A DNA stretch of 64,000 nucleotides from Metridium senile (taxonomy: Eukaryota; Cnidaria; Anthozoa; Actiniaria; Metridiidae), in NCBI GenBank assembly GCA_949775045.1, contig OX459097.1, positions 22,255,705 to 22,319,704 of the forward strand. The letters run 5' to 3'. Both the position numbers and the translations under genes were made by a program. This document shows positions 43,152-52,030 of the stretch, in pieces (position 1 is the first letter of the stretch; every line of letters starts with the position of its first letter). The notes below the pieces were generated by a model that did not search any database, was not told the DNA's origin, and saw only the letters and a list, made by a program, of their open reading frames with translations.

Positions 43152-45991
43152 TTATAAATCATAAATAATGATGATCTCAATATTTTTATCAGCTTTACTC
43201 CTTCCAACTTCCTGTTGCAAATGTCTCACGTTCTTTAATATTAGCTCATCCCAATCCTCAATGATTTCAACTATCAGGTTTTTGACTTTACAGTTTGTAT
43301 CTAATAATGCTTTATGTAGACTTTTCAAGTCGAAGTCAAGAGTCCCTTCAATGTGTAACTCGTTGATGTTTGTTGACGGCAATGCGTTACACAAAACATC
43401 AAACCTGTCTTCGAATGTAATCGAACATGACAGGCTAGTTATTGGACTAAACGAGAAGGTAAGTGCTTTACACAGTTCTTTCATTTGTGATACATCCAAA
43501 AGTTTTCTACAAAAATCGAACTTAATATTTATATCACGTTTACTTGTTCCAACTTCCTGTGTAAAATGTTTCAGTTTTTTTAAGAATTTTGAGACTAGCT
43601 CATCATTTATATAAATATTATTATAAGGAAAGCTAAGTATCAGGTTTTTGACTTTAGAATTTGTATCTAATAATGCTTTACATAGATTCATTAAGTCGGC
43701 GTAGTTATAATCAAATGTGACCTCTAATTCGTTGATTTTTGTTGACGGCAATGCGTCACACAAAAAATAAAGACTGTCTAGACTTAATCCACAGGACAGA
43801 CTAGTTATTGGAGAAAACGAATTTGTAAGTGATTTACATATTTCTTTCATTTTAAATATATCTAACAGATACTCATAATGCTCAATATCGATCTTCATCT
43901 TTATATCACGTTTACTCCTTCCGACTTCCTCTGAAAAATGTTCCAGATTATATAACATTGAATCATTTTCAATCATACCAAAGTGAAGTATCAGGGTTTG
44001 GACTTTAGAATTTGTATCTAATAATGCCTTACGTATAGATATACTCATGTACTTAAACTCGTCGTAGTCAGAAATATCCAACTCTAACTCGTTGATGTTT
44101 GTTGACAGCAATGCGTCACACAAAATATCATGAAGGTCTTGAGATTCAACGGAATACCTCAGGCTAGTTATTGGACAAAACGAGTTAGTGAGTGGTTTAC
44201 ATATTTGTATCATATTCATTATTTCTATTTTATGAAGACTGAGAGAAGAGAAATCTAATTTGTATACCATAATTTCATCAATTAGTGCATTCGTTACTAA
44301 TTCATTATGGGTTTCACAAAATGAATTCAACAAATTAAGATAAAAAATGAAAATATTAAGGTCTTTTTTAGAAAACGTGTTTGCATACAAAGGCAATAGT
44401 CTTTTATGACTACAAAACAACAAACGAAAAAGGTGTTTTTCAATCATCTTCAGCCCAAAACCTTTGTCACCGTACACGTAAAGAAGTCGAACTAGAAGAA
44501 AACGCAAATAATCGTCCACTGGCCATGGCTGACGACTTTCACTAATACGTAACAATAACTGTTCCATCAGTTCCTCACCATTTTCTGCTTTAGCAGAAAG
44601 ACCAGAATAAAATTGGAAAACTACGTCGCTGTTAATTTCGTCCAGCGATGGTACTTCTCCATTGTCTACGTACCAACGAGCAGTAAAATATTCGTGCAAT
44701 GTTAAATGTGAAAAACTGTAAAAGCGCGTTATCGTGGTGGCAGATGTTCTTAATCCAGGACCAGATGTAAGCAGACCGCTCAATTTCAGATCACCGATTT
44801 CTTCAGAAGAAAGACCAATGTTCATCAATTCTTTTTCTTCAAAATTGAACATTTTCTTCTTCATAGTTTCAACTGCTAACTTTGATAGTTTTTCAAGAGT
44901 TAATTTTACAACGGCAGGATATTCAGTTAATAGTTCAGGAATTTCTCCAGTTTTATATTGTGATTTGGAATGGTGTTTCAGTTCAAATATTTCTACAACT
45001 TCTGAATACAATTCTGTCATATTCACAGGAAAATCCTGATCTGTTTTAAACTTCATGTGCCATTCCATGCACCAACACATCAGAAAACAAAACATAGGAA
45101 CATGTGCTAAGCTTATCAGATCTTCACTTTCTCTTACATGCCCAAGAACATCGTTCTTCATTTGGATATTCGACTGATAAAATTTGCCGATAAATTCTTC
45201 AACTTGTTCTGGGGAAAATCCATTTATTTCCACTAGAGCATCGAAGTTCATTCCTCCAAGCTCGTTAGATTCAATTTGCCTGGAGGTTACCATGACAACA
45301 GCCTCGCCAAAGACCTTTCCTTTCAGAAGTTTGGAGAGTAGAGCATCAACAGGCATAGCAATGCGTGGATTATTCTCGTGGTTTTGGTCAACACGATCAG
45401 TGGTGATGCTTTCACGATGTTTATACTCATCGTATCCATCAAGAATAAATAAAACTTTTTCTTGATGTTTAATCACGTATTCGAAAAGCGGTTCATCGAT
45501 GTTTGAATGGTCATCCAGAAGAGAACATCGGTTTAAGAAATCCCTCAAAGTTAACTGTTCTTTATCGATGAGGTTAAGTTGACGGAAAGGCAACAGGTAG
45601 ACAAATTCAAAACCATGTGTTTTGGTTCGACGCTCCTCAAATAAGACATCATCAGCCCAATCTCGAACCAACTTTTGGCAGAAAAGAGATTTTCCAATGC
45701 CAGGTTTTCCAGTCACAAGAATTGATTTAGGATGAGTCTTTCCTTTCTGTTGTGGGATAAAAATATCCTGGCTTCTTTCAATAGGTGTTTCACTCAGTTT
45801 GCTGTATTCTGATAAATGCTCACTTCTGCTGGTGCCTTTAGGTAAAGGCTTTCGTCCATATTGCATCTTAAGATTTGTGAAGATCTCATCGGTTTTTGCA
45901 CTTGCGATGGAATGACTTGATATTAACTTGGGTTGTAATTCTGTCTGTCGCTTTATCGAGGTCTTTAAGTATTTTGAACGCATTTGGACAT
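43152..45991 (-). CDS. NLR-like gene, exon 5: NACHT and LRR-like repeats
   Basis: The exon begins at acceptor CTATTTTAG (phase 1) and runs 946 codons to TGA/TAA at 43152. From its first in-frame ATG (45983) the NACHT NTPase shows Walker A GKPGIGKS (residues 92-99), Walker [10 protein letters not shown] (178-186) and the sensor-like VMVTSRQ (230-236). Residues about 610-943 hold three modules, each with a [19 protein letters not shown] line, an LxALxSTxINELE line and a [15 protein letters not shown] line. This looks like a diverged leucine-rich repeat. NLR proteins sense microbial or danger signals in the cytosol; the ligand here is unknown. The open frame is intact over the whole exon. Confidence 0.9.
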
Positions 45992-46048
45992 CTAAAATAG
46001 ATAATACGAAATATTAAAATCATTTGGGTTTGTTTGTTTGTTTGTTTG

Positions 46049-46198
46049 TTGGTTGGTTGGTTGGTTGGTTGGTTGGTTGGTTGGTTGGTTGGTTGGTTGG
46101 TTGGTTGGTTGGTTGGTTGGTTGGTTGGTTGGTTGGTTGGTTGGTTGGTTGGTTGGTTGGTTGGTTGGTTGGTTGGTTGGTTGGTTGGTTGGTTGGTT
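46049..46198. repeat. (TTGG)37 microsatellite
   Basis: About 150 bp of TTGG, preceded by TTTG repeats from 46029. It lies within NLR intron 4 (45992-46267). Confidence 0.97.
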
Positions 46199-46267
46199 TA
46201 ATAAATTTAATTGAAATGAATTTAGTATAATCACAAAAATATTTGGCTTGTATTTAGTAAGTCGTAC

Positions 46268-46318
46268 CTTCAGTTGATAGTTGTACTTGACTAGTGGAGG
46301 AAGCATCAAGGTTACCAA
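46268..46318 (-). CDS. NLR-like gene, exon 4, 3' part (split by insertion)
   Basis: On the - strand it reads [15 protein letters not shown] and one base before donor GTACGA. It is the downstream piece of the coiled-coil exon whose upstream piece is 53028-53162. The junction is TACCAA, duplicated on either side of the inserted element. Joined at the duplication, the exon is 180 nt, enters and exits in phase 1, and connects in frame with exon 5. Confidence 0.8.
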
Positions 46319-46555
46319 AGTAGTAAGCAATGCCTATGGTTATGGTACCGTTAATTTATTCATAGGGGAGGGGTGGTGAAAGTTCTCCATAGTGCTTGGG
46401 AGGGGTGGTGATCGAGTGAGCAAAGTGGTCTGCGCAAAGCACCGCGCTGCACTGTGCCAGAGAGCTTTGTGCACGTGGGTTTGGGCACGCTGTGTGGTTG
46501 GGGAGGTTTGGGGAGAGTGATGACGACACGCGAGATCGACCGTTGAGCTTTTATT
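46319..46555 (+). repeat. left inverted terminal repeat
   Basis: 237 bp, GC-richer than the interior, with GGGGAGGGGTGGTGAAAG and GGGAGGGGTGGTGATCGAG repeats. Identical to the inverse of 52791-53027 except at position 14. It presumably carries the promoter for the + strand ORFs. Confidence 0.95.
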
Positions 46556-46651
46556 CTTTTGAGGTTCCTCTGTCGCTTGCGTCTATAGTTTCTTCAACAT
46601 CTTCGTCAGAAAAGAATCTCCTTTTGGTCGTCGTAGATACTTAAGGTAACT
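46556..46651 (+). promoter_or_regulatory. putative spliced leader region with donor
   Basis: Non-coding segment between the left ITR and ORF1. It ends with a good 5' splice site, AAG|GTAACT (G of GT at 46646), which abuts the ORF1 ATG at 46652. Unspliced RNA would express ORF1; spliced RNA could join this leader to any downstream acceptor (inference). Confidence 0.6.
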
Positions 46652-46948
46652 ATGAATGTTTCCGAGTACTATCGAAGGAAAGCTCTAGTTATAACCCAGA
46701 TAACAAAGTATCGTGCACTCGTTGAGCGTAAAGAAAATCTAACTCTCGATGAATACAAAACCGTCCATCAAGCGAAAGATTGGCTACAAGATTATTTGCT
46801 GGATTTTTTAGAAGAATACGCAATTATCATTGGGTCTGATAGTGCTTTAGAAAACGGACAAATGATTCGAAACATGTTTGATCATTTAGCATCGTTAAAA
46901 CCTTTAAAACCACCATTACGGTCATTCTATCAATCTATCAGATGCTAA
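46652..46948 (+). CDS. element ORF1, helical protein of unknown function
   Basis: 98 aa. The ATG is 6 nt after the leader splice donor. Predominantly helical, with charged SEYYRRKALVITQITKYRAL near the start and a DWLQDYLLDFLEEYAII stretch. No family recognised. Confidence 0.65.
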   Translation: MNVSEYYRRKALVITQITKYRALVERKENLTLDEYKTVHQAKDWLQDYLLDFLEEYAIIIGSDSALENGQMIRNMFDHLASLKPLKPPLRSFYQSIRC

Positions 46949-47025
46949 ATCTTTTAAGGTGGCGAATGGGTCAGATGTAGGGGAGGAAGGAGTCTGACAC
47001 ACCAAATTTTTTATATTTTGCAGAC

Positions 47026-47295
47026 ATGACACAAAAACACATCGAACAGTTTAATGATACTTTTAACTGGGTTATAGCTCGAATTAATGAATATGATGAA
47101 AAACACTTTATTCGTATTGATCATGTTAAATTTATTCGTTCATTTTATACTGGGCATAAAAAATACATAGATACATCTGTATCTGTAGTAAGAGGTAAAA
47201 TTTTAAAAGAGTTTATCAATAATATCCCATTTCTTTTGATTGATAAAGATCATGGTATTTTGCGCAAACCGTTCTACATCATCTATTCGCCATGA
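47026..47295 (+). CDS. element ORF2, unknown
   Basis: 89 aa. The acceptor TATATTTTGCAG ends 2 nt before the ATG. Small and basic/aromatic, helical at the start (HIEQFNDTFNWVIARINEYD). Overlaps ORF3 by 56 nt in another frame. No family recognised. Confidence 0.6.
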   Translation: MTQKHIEQFNDTFNWVIARINEYDEKHFIRIDHVKFIRSFYTGHKKYIDTSVSVVRGKILKEFINNIPFLLIDKDHGILRKPFYIIYSP

Positions 47296-47533
47296 AATAC
47301 TTCAATTATTAAATACTGGCAATCAAATGTACAATAATTTTCAAACAAAAAAACTTCTTTTACATCCCATATATAAACAGCTAGAAAAATGCATAATGGA
47401 AATATTATGTAAAATAGCTATAACTATTCACTCAAAATTATCGGATTCTGTGTGCGAAGAATTATCAATTAGAGAAATTAATAAAATAGGGGCTTTTTAT
47501 GTTAAGATCAAATATCAAGAACCATGTGATTAG
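47240..47533 (+). CDS. element ORF3, overlapping, unknown
   Basis: 97 aa from the first ATG; a later in-frame ATG lies at 47255. It has no clear acceptor just upstream, unlike its neighbours. It may instead be joined to ORF2 by a frameshift or be the continuation of a mutated single gene. Helical (HPIYKQLEKCIMEILCKIAI). Confidence 0.45.
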   Translation: MIKIMVFCANRSTSSIRHEILQLLNTGNQMYNNFQTKKLLLHPIYKQLEKCIMEILCKIAITIHSKLSDSVCEELSIREINKIGAFYVKIKYQEPCD

Positions 47534-47579
47534 GCATTTATATTCTTTGAAAGGAATAAAACAATTCAGTTAACTCAAA

Positions 47580-47747
47580 ATGTTAGAAGTTATTGGTGCT
47601 GTCCTTTTTCTGTGCGCAATTTTTTATTGGATGTTTAAGTGCCCAACTCAGGAAGAATTTATTATTCAACGATTGCTACCAAAATTAATGGAACTTATTG
47701 AAAGCGACCTTCAAATCAATAGGGATGGTAAAATAAGTTTTCATTAG
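47580..47747 (+). CDS. element ORF4, small single-pass membrane protein
   Basis: 55 aa. One N-terminal hydrophobic segment (VIGAVLFLCAIFYWMF, residues 4-19) followed by a charged tail, so likely a type III or signal-anchored protein. AATAAA (47554) and an AATTCAG acceptor-like site lie 11-25 nt upstream. Confidence 0.55.
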   Translation: MLEVIGAVLFLCAIFYWMFKCPTQEEFIIQRLLPKLMELIESDLQINRDGKISFH

Positions 47748-47773
47748 AAAATTATATTCATTTGATCGTAGCT

Positions 47774-48418
47774 ATGACTGAATCACAGAAATGCCTATGC
47801 GATGTGCCTGTTAAAGTTTACAAGAGTAAAGAGGATGATAAAATGGCGCAATGTGGGATCGAAGTAGAGAAAAAAGCGATTTATGCGGATACCAAGGGTA
47901 TGAAACGTGCGGAAAAAGAAGCCTATCTTGACCAACAAGAGCTGGGATGCAAACTAAACCTTGCATATGATGATTTAAAATATCTTCCAAATGCCATCTT
48001 CAAGTACCCTCCCAAGTACCACCCCAAATGTGACGGACATAACCTGTTCTGTAGGATTAACATTTCCAAAACCAACGGGGAAAATTTTCGCCGACCTTTC
48101 TTTGCCTGTGCCGCAAACTTCCCTGATATCGGATGCGGAACATTCGAATGGGCAGATACTGAAAAAATTGCCAAATTAATTGAAAGCAAATATCTCAGCT
48201 CTCTCTACAAAGAGAACGTAGCAGCAGTAGGTGAGCAGCAAACCCGCCCCTCCTGGCGTCAAATTGCAGTATCAGTACCCCCCCAAAGAAAGAAGGCAAA
48301 ACAACTCAAGCTGGATGACGATGAGACCGAATACGTTGACGATGATGAAGAGGAAGAGTCCGTCAAGCGTCCGTCCAACCCTGGTTTAAAACCAAAGCGC
48401 AAACCTACTGCAAAATAA
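47774..48418 (+). CDS. element ORF5, GRF-type zinc-finger protein
   Basis: 214 aa from ATG 47774, which lies 2 nt after acceptor GATCGTAG. Residues 86-126 match the GRF zinc finger: C86-x2-H89, GENFRRPFFAC with C112, then C121 and FEW. GRF fingers bind single-stranded DNA in topoisomerase 3, APE2 and NEIL3. The N-terminus has another CxC...C (residues 7-27), perhaps a decayed second finger. The C-terminal 60 residues are an acidic patch (DDDETEYVDDDEEEE) and a basic KPKRKP tail, like a nuclear DNA-associated protein. Function in the element (replication or packaging) is inference. Confidence 0.7.
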   Translation: MTESQKCLCDVPVKVYKSKEDDKMAQCGIEVEKKAIYADTKGMKRAEKEAYLDQQELGCKLNLAYDDLKYLPNAIFKYPPKYHPKCDGHNLFCRINISKTNGENFRRPFFACAANFPDIGCGTFEWADTEKIAKLIESKYLSSLYKENVAAVGEQQTRPSWRQIAVSVPPQRKKAKQLKLDDDETEYVDDDEEEESVKRPSNPGLKPKRKPTAK

Positions 48419-48491
48419 ATTTGTAACACAGTATATGAGAAAAATGTATTTTTAAGATACTAAATAAAAATCATTTATTCTTTCCATAGTT

Positions 48492-48920
48492 ATGGCGTAT
48501 GCTTATAATGAAGAACCTGGGCAATATTTTGGCTATATAATTGACAATAATGAATGGCCAAATTTGGCATTACATGTAATCGATACGCTTATTGATCCTC
48601 ATATTTTTATAAACTATATTCTAGTTAAAAACAAAAATGAGCATCATTTGATTGTGCAAAACTTGGCTTTTGACAAACACAGAAGAGGGTTGCCTTTTAA
48701 AAACCCTACTTGTACTCAAATTTATTCCAAAACAAAAGGCAGAATTATCGGTTATTATGTCATGGATATTAAAGAAGCTTACCTAAAAACCACTAAATTA
48801 GGTCATTTCCCTGAAGGAGAAAAGGAAGCAGGAGGAGGATGCTTAGAATCTATTTACGATAAAGCTAATGAAACATATCGTACATTTTATCGCGGTAACA
48901 TTTATATGAACAACATTTGA
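48492..48920 (+). CDS. element ORF6, unknown
   Basis: 142 aa. Acceptor TCTTTCCATAG is 2 nt before the ATG, and AATAAA-type sequence (48461) lies upstream. Alternating strands and helices with HVIDTLIDPHIFINYILVKN and NEHHLIVQN. The layout resembles ORFs 8-12 loosely. No family recognised. Confidence 0.6.
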   Translation: MAYAYNEEPGQYFGYIIDNNEWPNLALHVIDTLIDPHIFINYILVKNKNEHHLIVQNLAFDKHRRGLPFKNPTCTQIYSKTKGRIIGYYVMDIKEAYLKTTKLGHFPEGEKEAGGGCLESIYDKANETYRTFYRGNIYMNNI

Positions 48921-48931
48921 TTTTTTCCAGA

Positions 48932-49360
48932 ATGGCTCACCGCAGTGATTTCCAGAAAAGTAAATTGCACGGGAAGAGTGGCATGCCTACTTATTTTCAA
49001 TATATCATAAAGCATGGTTTTTTTGATCAGTTTAATGGTGCCTATGACGCTAAAAGATTGATTGAATATAGTTTGAGAAATTTTTCGCATATTCAACTTG
49101 ATCAAAAAGAACACACAATTCTTCTTGTGCATAATTTTGATAAATTTAATAGAGAAAGCTATCCTTCATCAGACATGCTTCCTTTTTTCAAGGAATATCT
49201 AAAAGATAAGACAAAATCTACTTCACACGAATCAGTTGGCAGAAAAAAAATAGAAGACCGCTTGAAGTACTTCTTATCTGTCCCAGACACCACTATTACT
49301 TATGCCGACACTATATTTGTCAATTTGATCAAGCAAATGAATATTATTAAGATTCAATAA
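48932..49360 (+). CDS. element ORF7, unknown
   Basis: 142 aa starting at 48932, chosen because acceptor TTTTTTCCAG ends 1 nt upstream. An in-frame ATG at 48917 precedes the acceptor. Lys/Phe-rich. The TAA stop lies in CAATAAAA, so the stop and polyadenylation signal overlap. No family recognised. Confidence 0.6.
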   Translation: MAHRSDFQKSKLHGKSGMPTYFQYIIKHGFFDQFNGAYDAKRLIEYSLRNFSHIQLDQKEHTILLVHNFDKFNRESYPSSDMLPFFKEYLKDKTKSTSHESVGRKKIEDRLKYFLSVPDTTITYADTIFVNLIKQMNIIKIQ

Positions 49361-49381
49361 AACTTCTTTTTATCTTGTAGT

Positions 49382-49930
49382 ATGACTTCCGTTGATATTG
49401 ATGATGAACTACCTGTTGATGAAACCATCATATTCATGAAAAAAAATAAACTGCACACGTCACCTTTCCATGGATATGTATTCCGTCAAGAAGATGATCT
49501 ACCTAAAATGTGTCAGTCTCACATGAATCATAACCCCTATTTATTAGGGCTACATGAAATGGATAAGAGTGCTCATTTTCATTTGATTATATATAACTTA
49601 CATAAAGCATGTTCATCAACGAACAGTGATTTTTATTTACAATGTAAACATCTTAACTTCACCGCTTGCGACATAACTATGTCTCAAATCACGGCACACA
49701 TTAGGCTATTTTGTGAAAAAGAAAAAGCTGGAACATTTAAATTTTTAAACATCGACCCCTATTTTGCGGCATTGGTAGATGTTGTTAGAAATTATCTTTC
49801 AAATAATGAAGTACTTGAAGATAATTATGAAGATCTAAAGAGTGATCTAGTTATTATTCGAGAAAACATCACAAAACAACAAAAATTCATTGATCAACTT
49901 CAATCTAAAGTTGATGATTTGGACGACTAA
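49382..49930 (+). CDS. element ORF8, HFH-motif protein with C-terminal coiled coil
   Basis: 182 aa. Acceptor TTTATCTTGTAG is 1 nt before the ATG. LLGLHEMDKSAHFHLIIYNL (residues 54-73) has an H-hydrophobic-H motif at 65-67 on a predicted strand after an acidic residue. That is reminiscent of HUH replication-initiator endonucleases, but no catalytic Tyr motif is evident. Residues 148-182 are a coiled coil. Confidence 0.55.
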   Translation: MTSVDIDDELPVDETIIFMKKNKLHTSPFHGYVFRQEDDLPKMCQSHMNHNPYLLGLHEMDKSAHFHLIIYNLHKACSSTNSDFYLQCKHLNFTACDITMSQITAHIRLFCEKEKAGTFKFLNIDPYFAALVDVVRNYLSNNEVLEDNYEDLKSDLVIIRENITKQQKFIDQLQSKVDDLDD

Positions 49931-49952
49931 AGATTTTTTGTTTTTTTGTAGA

Positions 49953-50375
49953 ATGTCTTCATTGAAAGGTCACTATTTTGCTGTTCAAGATACTGCTTGG
50001 ATTTACAATGCAATAGAACGAGCTTGTCTCCATAATGACTATGTCATATATAAGCAATTTGATTTTTTTGAACAAGAAGGTGACCGTTTTCATGTTTATT
50101 TTTTTTATCATGGAGAATATAAGAGTACTATTTATTCGACTTTTTATCGGATACTTTTTAAGGAATGTATTAATCGAAATATATCTATAGGATCTGTAGT
50201 GTTTAACATGTTAAATTTTTCGTCTGAGGAGGAAGTCGTCAAAACTATTCAGCATCATTGTGCAATAAAACGGGCATTTATTTTACGACGGCGAGTAATA
50301 AACCCCGTCCTTAAAGCAATAATTGATGTAAAAGTAAATGCTCAACTAGCTGCTGAAACTGAAACTAATCAGTAA
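49953..50375 (+). CDS. element ORF9, unknown
   Basis: 140 aa from ATG 49953, 1 nt after acceptor TTTTTTTGTAG. Contains RFHVYFFYHGEYKSTIYSTF, similar in pattern to the first half of ORFs 10-12. The TAA stop lies in AGTAATAAAAA. Confidence 0.6.
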   Translation: MSSLKGHYFAVQDTAWIYNAIERACLHNDYVIYKQFDFFEQEGDRFHVYFFYHGEYKSTIYSTFYRILFKECINRNISIGSVVFNMLNFSSEEEVVKTIQHHCAIKRAFILRRRVINPVLKAIIDVKVNAQLAAETETNQ

Positions 50376-50397
50376 TAAAAATTTTTATTCTTTGTAG

Positions 50398-51060
50398 ATG
50401 GCCTTTGAAGTTCTTACCTGCGACCCATTTCTTATGGGATCTCAAGAGCAGATAATTAATTATCTCGGAAAACATACTGGAGGGCAAATCCTCTTTTATG
50501 ATCCTGTAGCCCACAAGTATAACCTCATTGCGCGTCGTGGTCCATATCTCGATATGATAAGATTAAATCAATCCAGATTTATCAGCTACTCTGTGAATAC
50601 AAACCACATCGATAGGCCAATTTGGGAAAGAAAAATGGTTGATAAAATTGTCTATGTAGATGATTGCTTCAAAGATTACATTCAAGCTCTAGATTATATA
50701 AGATATAATGATGTTATCCGACAAACAAATAACTATCTCGAAATTGCCGACAAGATTCATAATGCTGCATTTTTGCGCCTCATGTGTCAAAGTCGAGAGC
50801 ATCAAATAATTACTTGCTTTGACGACAGCGCTGCAAACTTCAAGACAAAAAATGTTCATCTCCCACCAGCATGTGCATGTGATTGTACTGAGGTCGGATT
50901 TAAACAAGTGTCTTGTTTCGTCCATAAATCAAAATGCCACCTTGTTGCATGCCAGCGATGGAAAGATGTGTTGATTGAACATGGCCTTCTTAATAAGACG
51001 ACCTACCCAAACCTTAAATATCATGTAACTCCCTGCTCTTACTGTGCTATCAGCAAATAA
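50398..51060 (+). CDS. element ORF10, paralogue family member
   Basis: 220 aa. Acceptor TATTCTTTGTAG directly abuts the ATG. The N-terminal block MGSQEQIINYLGKHTGGQIL followed by FYDPVAHKYNLIARRGP matches ORF11 and ORF12. The C-terminus is Cys/His-rich (CACDC...CFVHKSKCHLVAC...CSYC), a likely metal site. The stop overlaps AATAAA. Confidence 0.65.
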   Translation: MAFEVLTCDPFLMGSQEQIINYLGKHTGGQILFYDPVAHKYNLIARRGPYLDMIRLNQSRFISYSVNTNHIDRPIWERKMVDKIVYVDDCFKDYIQALDYIRYNDVIRQTNNYLEIADKIHNAAFLRLMCQSREHQIITCFDDSAANFKTKNVHLPPACACDCTEVGFKQVSCFVHKSKCHLVACQRWKDVLIEHGLLNKTTYPNLKYHVTPCSYCAISK

Positions 51061-51087
51061 AAAATTATTTTTTTATTTTTATTTTAG

Positions 51088-51984
51088 ATGACTACTCTTT
51101 TTAAATATGACTCTGATCTTGAAAAGCTTGTGCTCGAGACGGTAAAAGACGATTCAACTCCCTACGATGCCGATCAAGATGATGATGATGATACTGCGAC
51201 CACTTCGTCTAAGCCCGCCCCTCCTCTACCTGTGACAAATGAAACTAAGCCAATATATGATGCGCGCTTTTGTTGCATGAAATTTTTCGCATTTGAAAAT
51301 GCCGATCTTGAGCAAGTAGTTTGCTATATCACAAATAAAGTGAGAACCGGTCTTATAATTTTTTATGACCGAGGTAATAGGCAAACCAGAGCTAACTACA
51401 CTCTATTTGCTCGCTATTGTGATGGGATACAGCATATCCTATACCGCCAAAATGCATTCATCATTTCTTATGTAGTAAAATCAAGCGCCTTTTCAACATG
51501 CTTTGATGAATTGCTTTACAACCTTAAAATGAAAGATCACACAGGCTTACCCATAGCTTATAGCGATCAATGCTTTGCCGATTATTTAAACGGGCTCGTC
51601 GTTAAACGGCTCTGTGTAAACCCGGGTGGTTATCTATATATCCAGGAAACCGAAGCTTTTCAAGATGCCATTTATGCGCGCCTTGTGTGTGAAAGTTTTC
51701 CCCAAAGGCTCGATCAACATAGTGGTTGGTGTAAAAGAAAACCTCATTCCTCTGATGAGATGTGTGGGAGAAACATGATAGGAACCACCGATGATAAATA
51801 CAGACGCACACCAGAATGCTCTCACAACTGTGTGTATGATAAAGCTCTTTTGGTTAAACATCAAATCATGGATCCGCTAGATCCCGTCAGATATAAAGCT
51901 GATGACAGTGAAACAGAAACATCTGACAGTGATGTAGAACCTAAACTAAAATTGTATCCGTTAAATTCCTACTATGAAAACTGA
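51088..51984 (+). CDS. element ORF11, paralogue family member with acidic N-terminus
   Basis: 298 aa. Acceptor TTTTATTTTAG abuts the ATG. Residues 1-50 are an acidic, low-complexity extension. The shared domain follows (DLEQVVCYITNKVRTGLIIF then YDRGNRQTRANYTLFARYCD). A Cys/His cluster lies near residues 212-258. AAATAAA follows the stop. Confidence 0.65.
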   Translation: MTTLFKYDSDLEKLVLETVKDDSTPYDADQDDDDDTATTSSKPAPPLPVTNETKPIYDARFCCMKFFAFENADLEQVVCYITNKVRTGLIIFYDRGNRQTRANYTLFARYCDGIQHILYRQNAFIISYVVKSSAFSTCFDELLYNLKMKDHTGLPIAYSDQCFADYLNGLVVKRLCVNPGGYLYIQETEAFQDAIYARLVCESFPQRLDQHSGWCKRKPHSSDEMCGRNMIGTTDDKYRRTPECSHNCVYDKALLVKHQIMDPLDPVRYKADDSETETSDSDVEPKLKLYPLNSYYEN

Positions 51985-52030
51985 TTAAATAAACTTTGTA
52001 ATAACCCATATTTTTTATTTTTTTATTTAG

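Noticed and set aside
43168..43614. A + strand protein opposite the NLR exon, and others at 44734-45039 and 45184-45465
   Set aside because: Antisense shadows of the long NACHT/LRR-like frame.
46024..46230. Repetitive Val-Gly-Trp-Leu frame
   Set aside because: Translation of the TTGG microsatellite inside an NLR intron.
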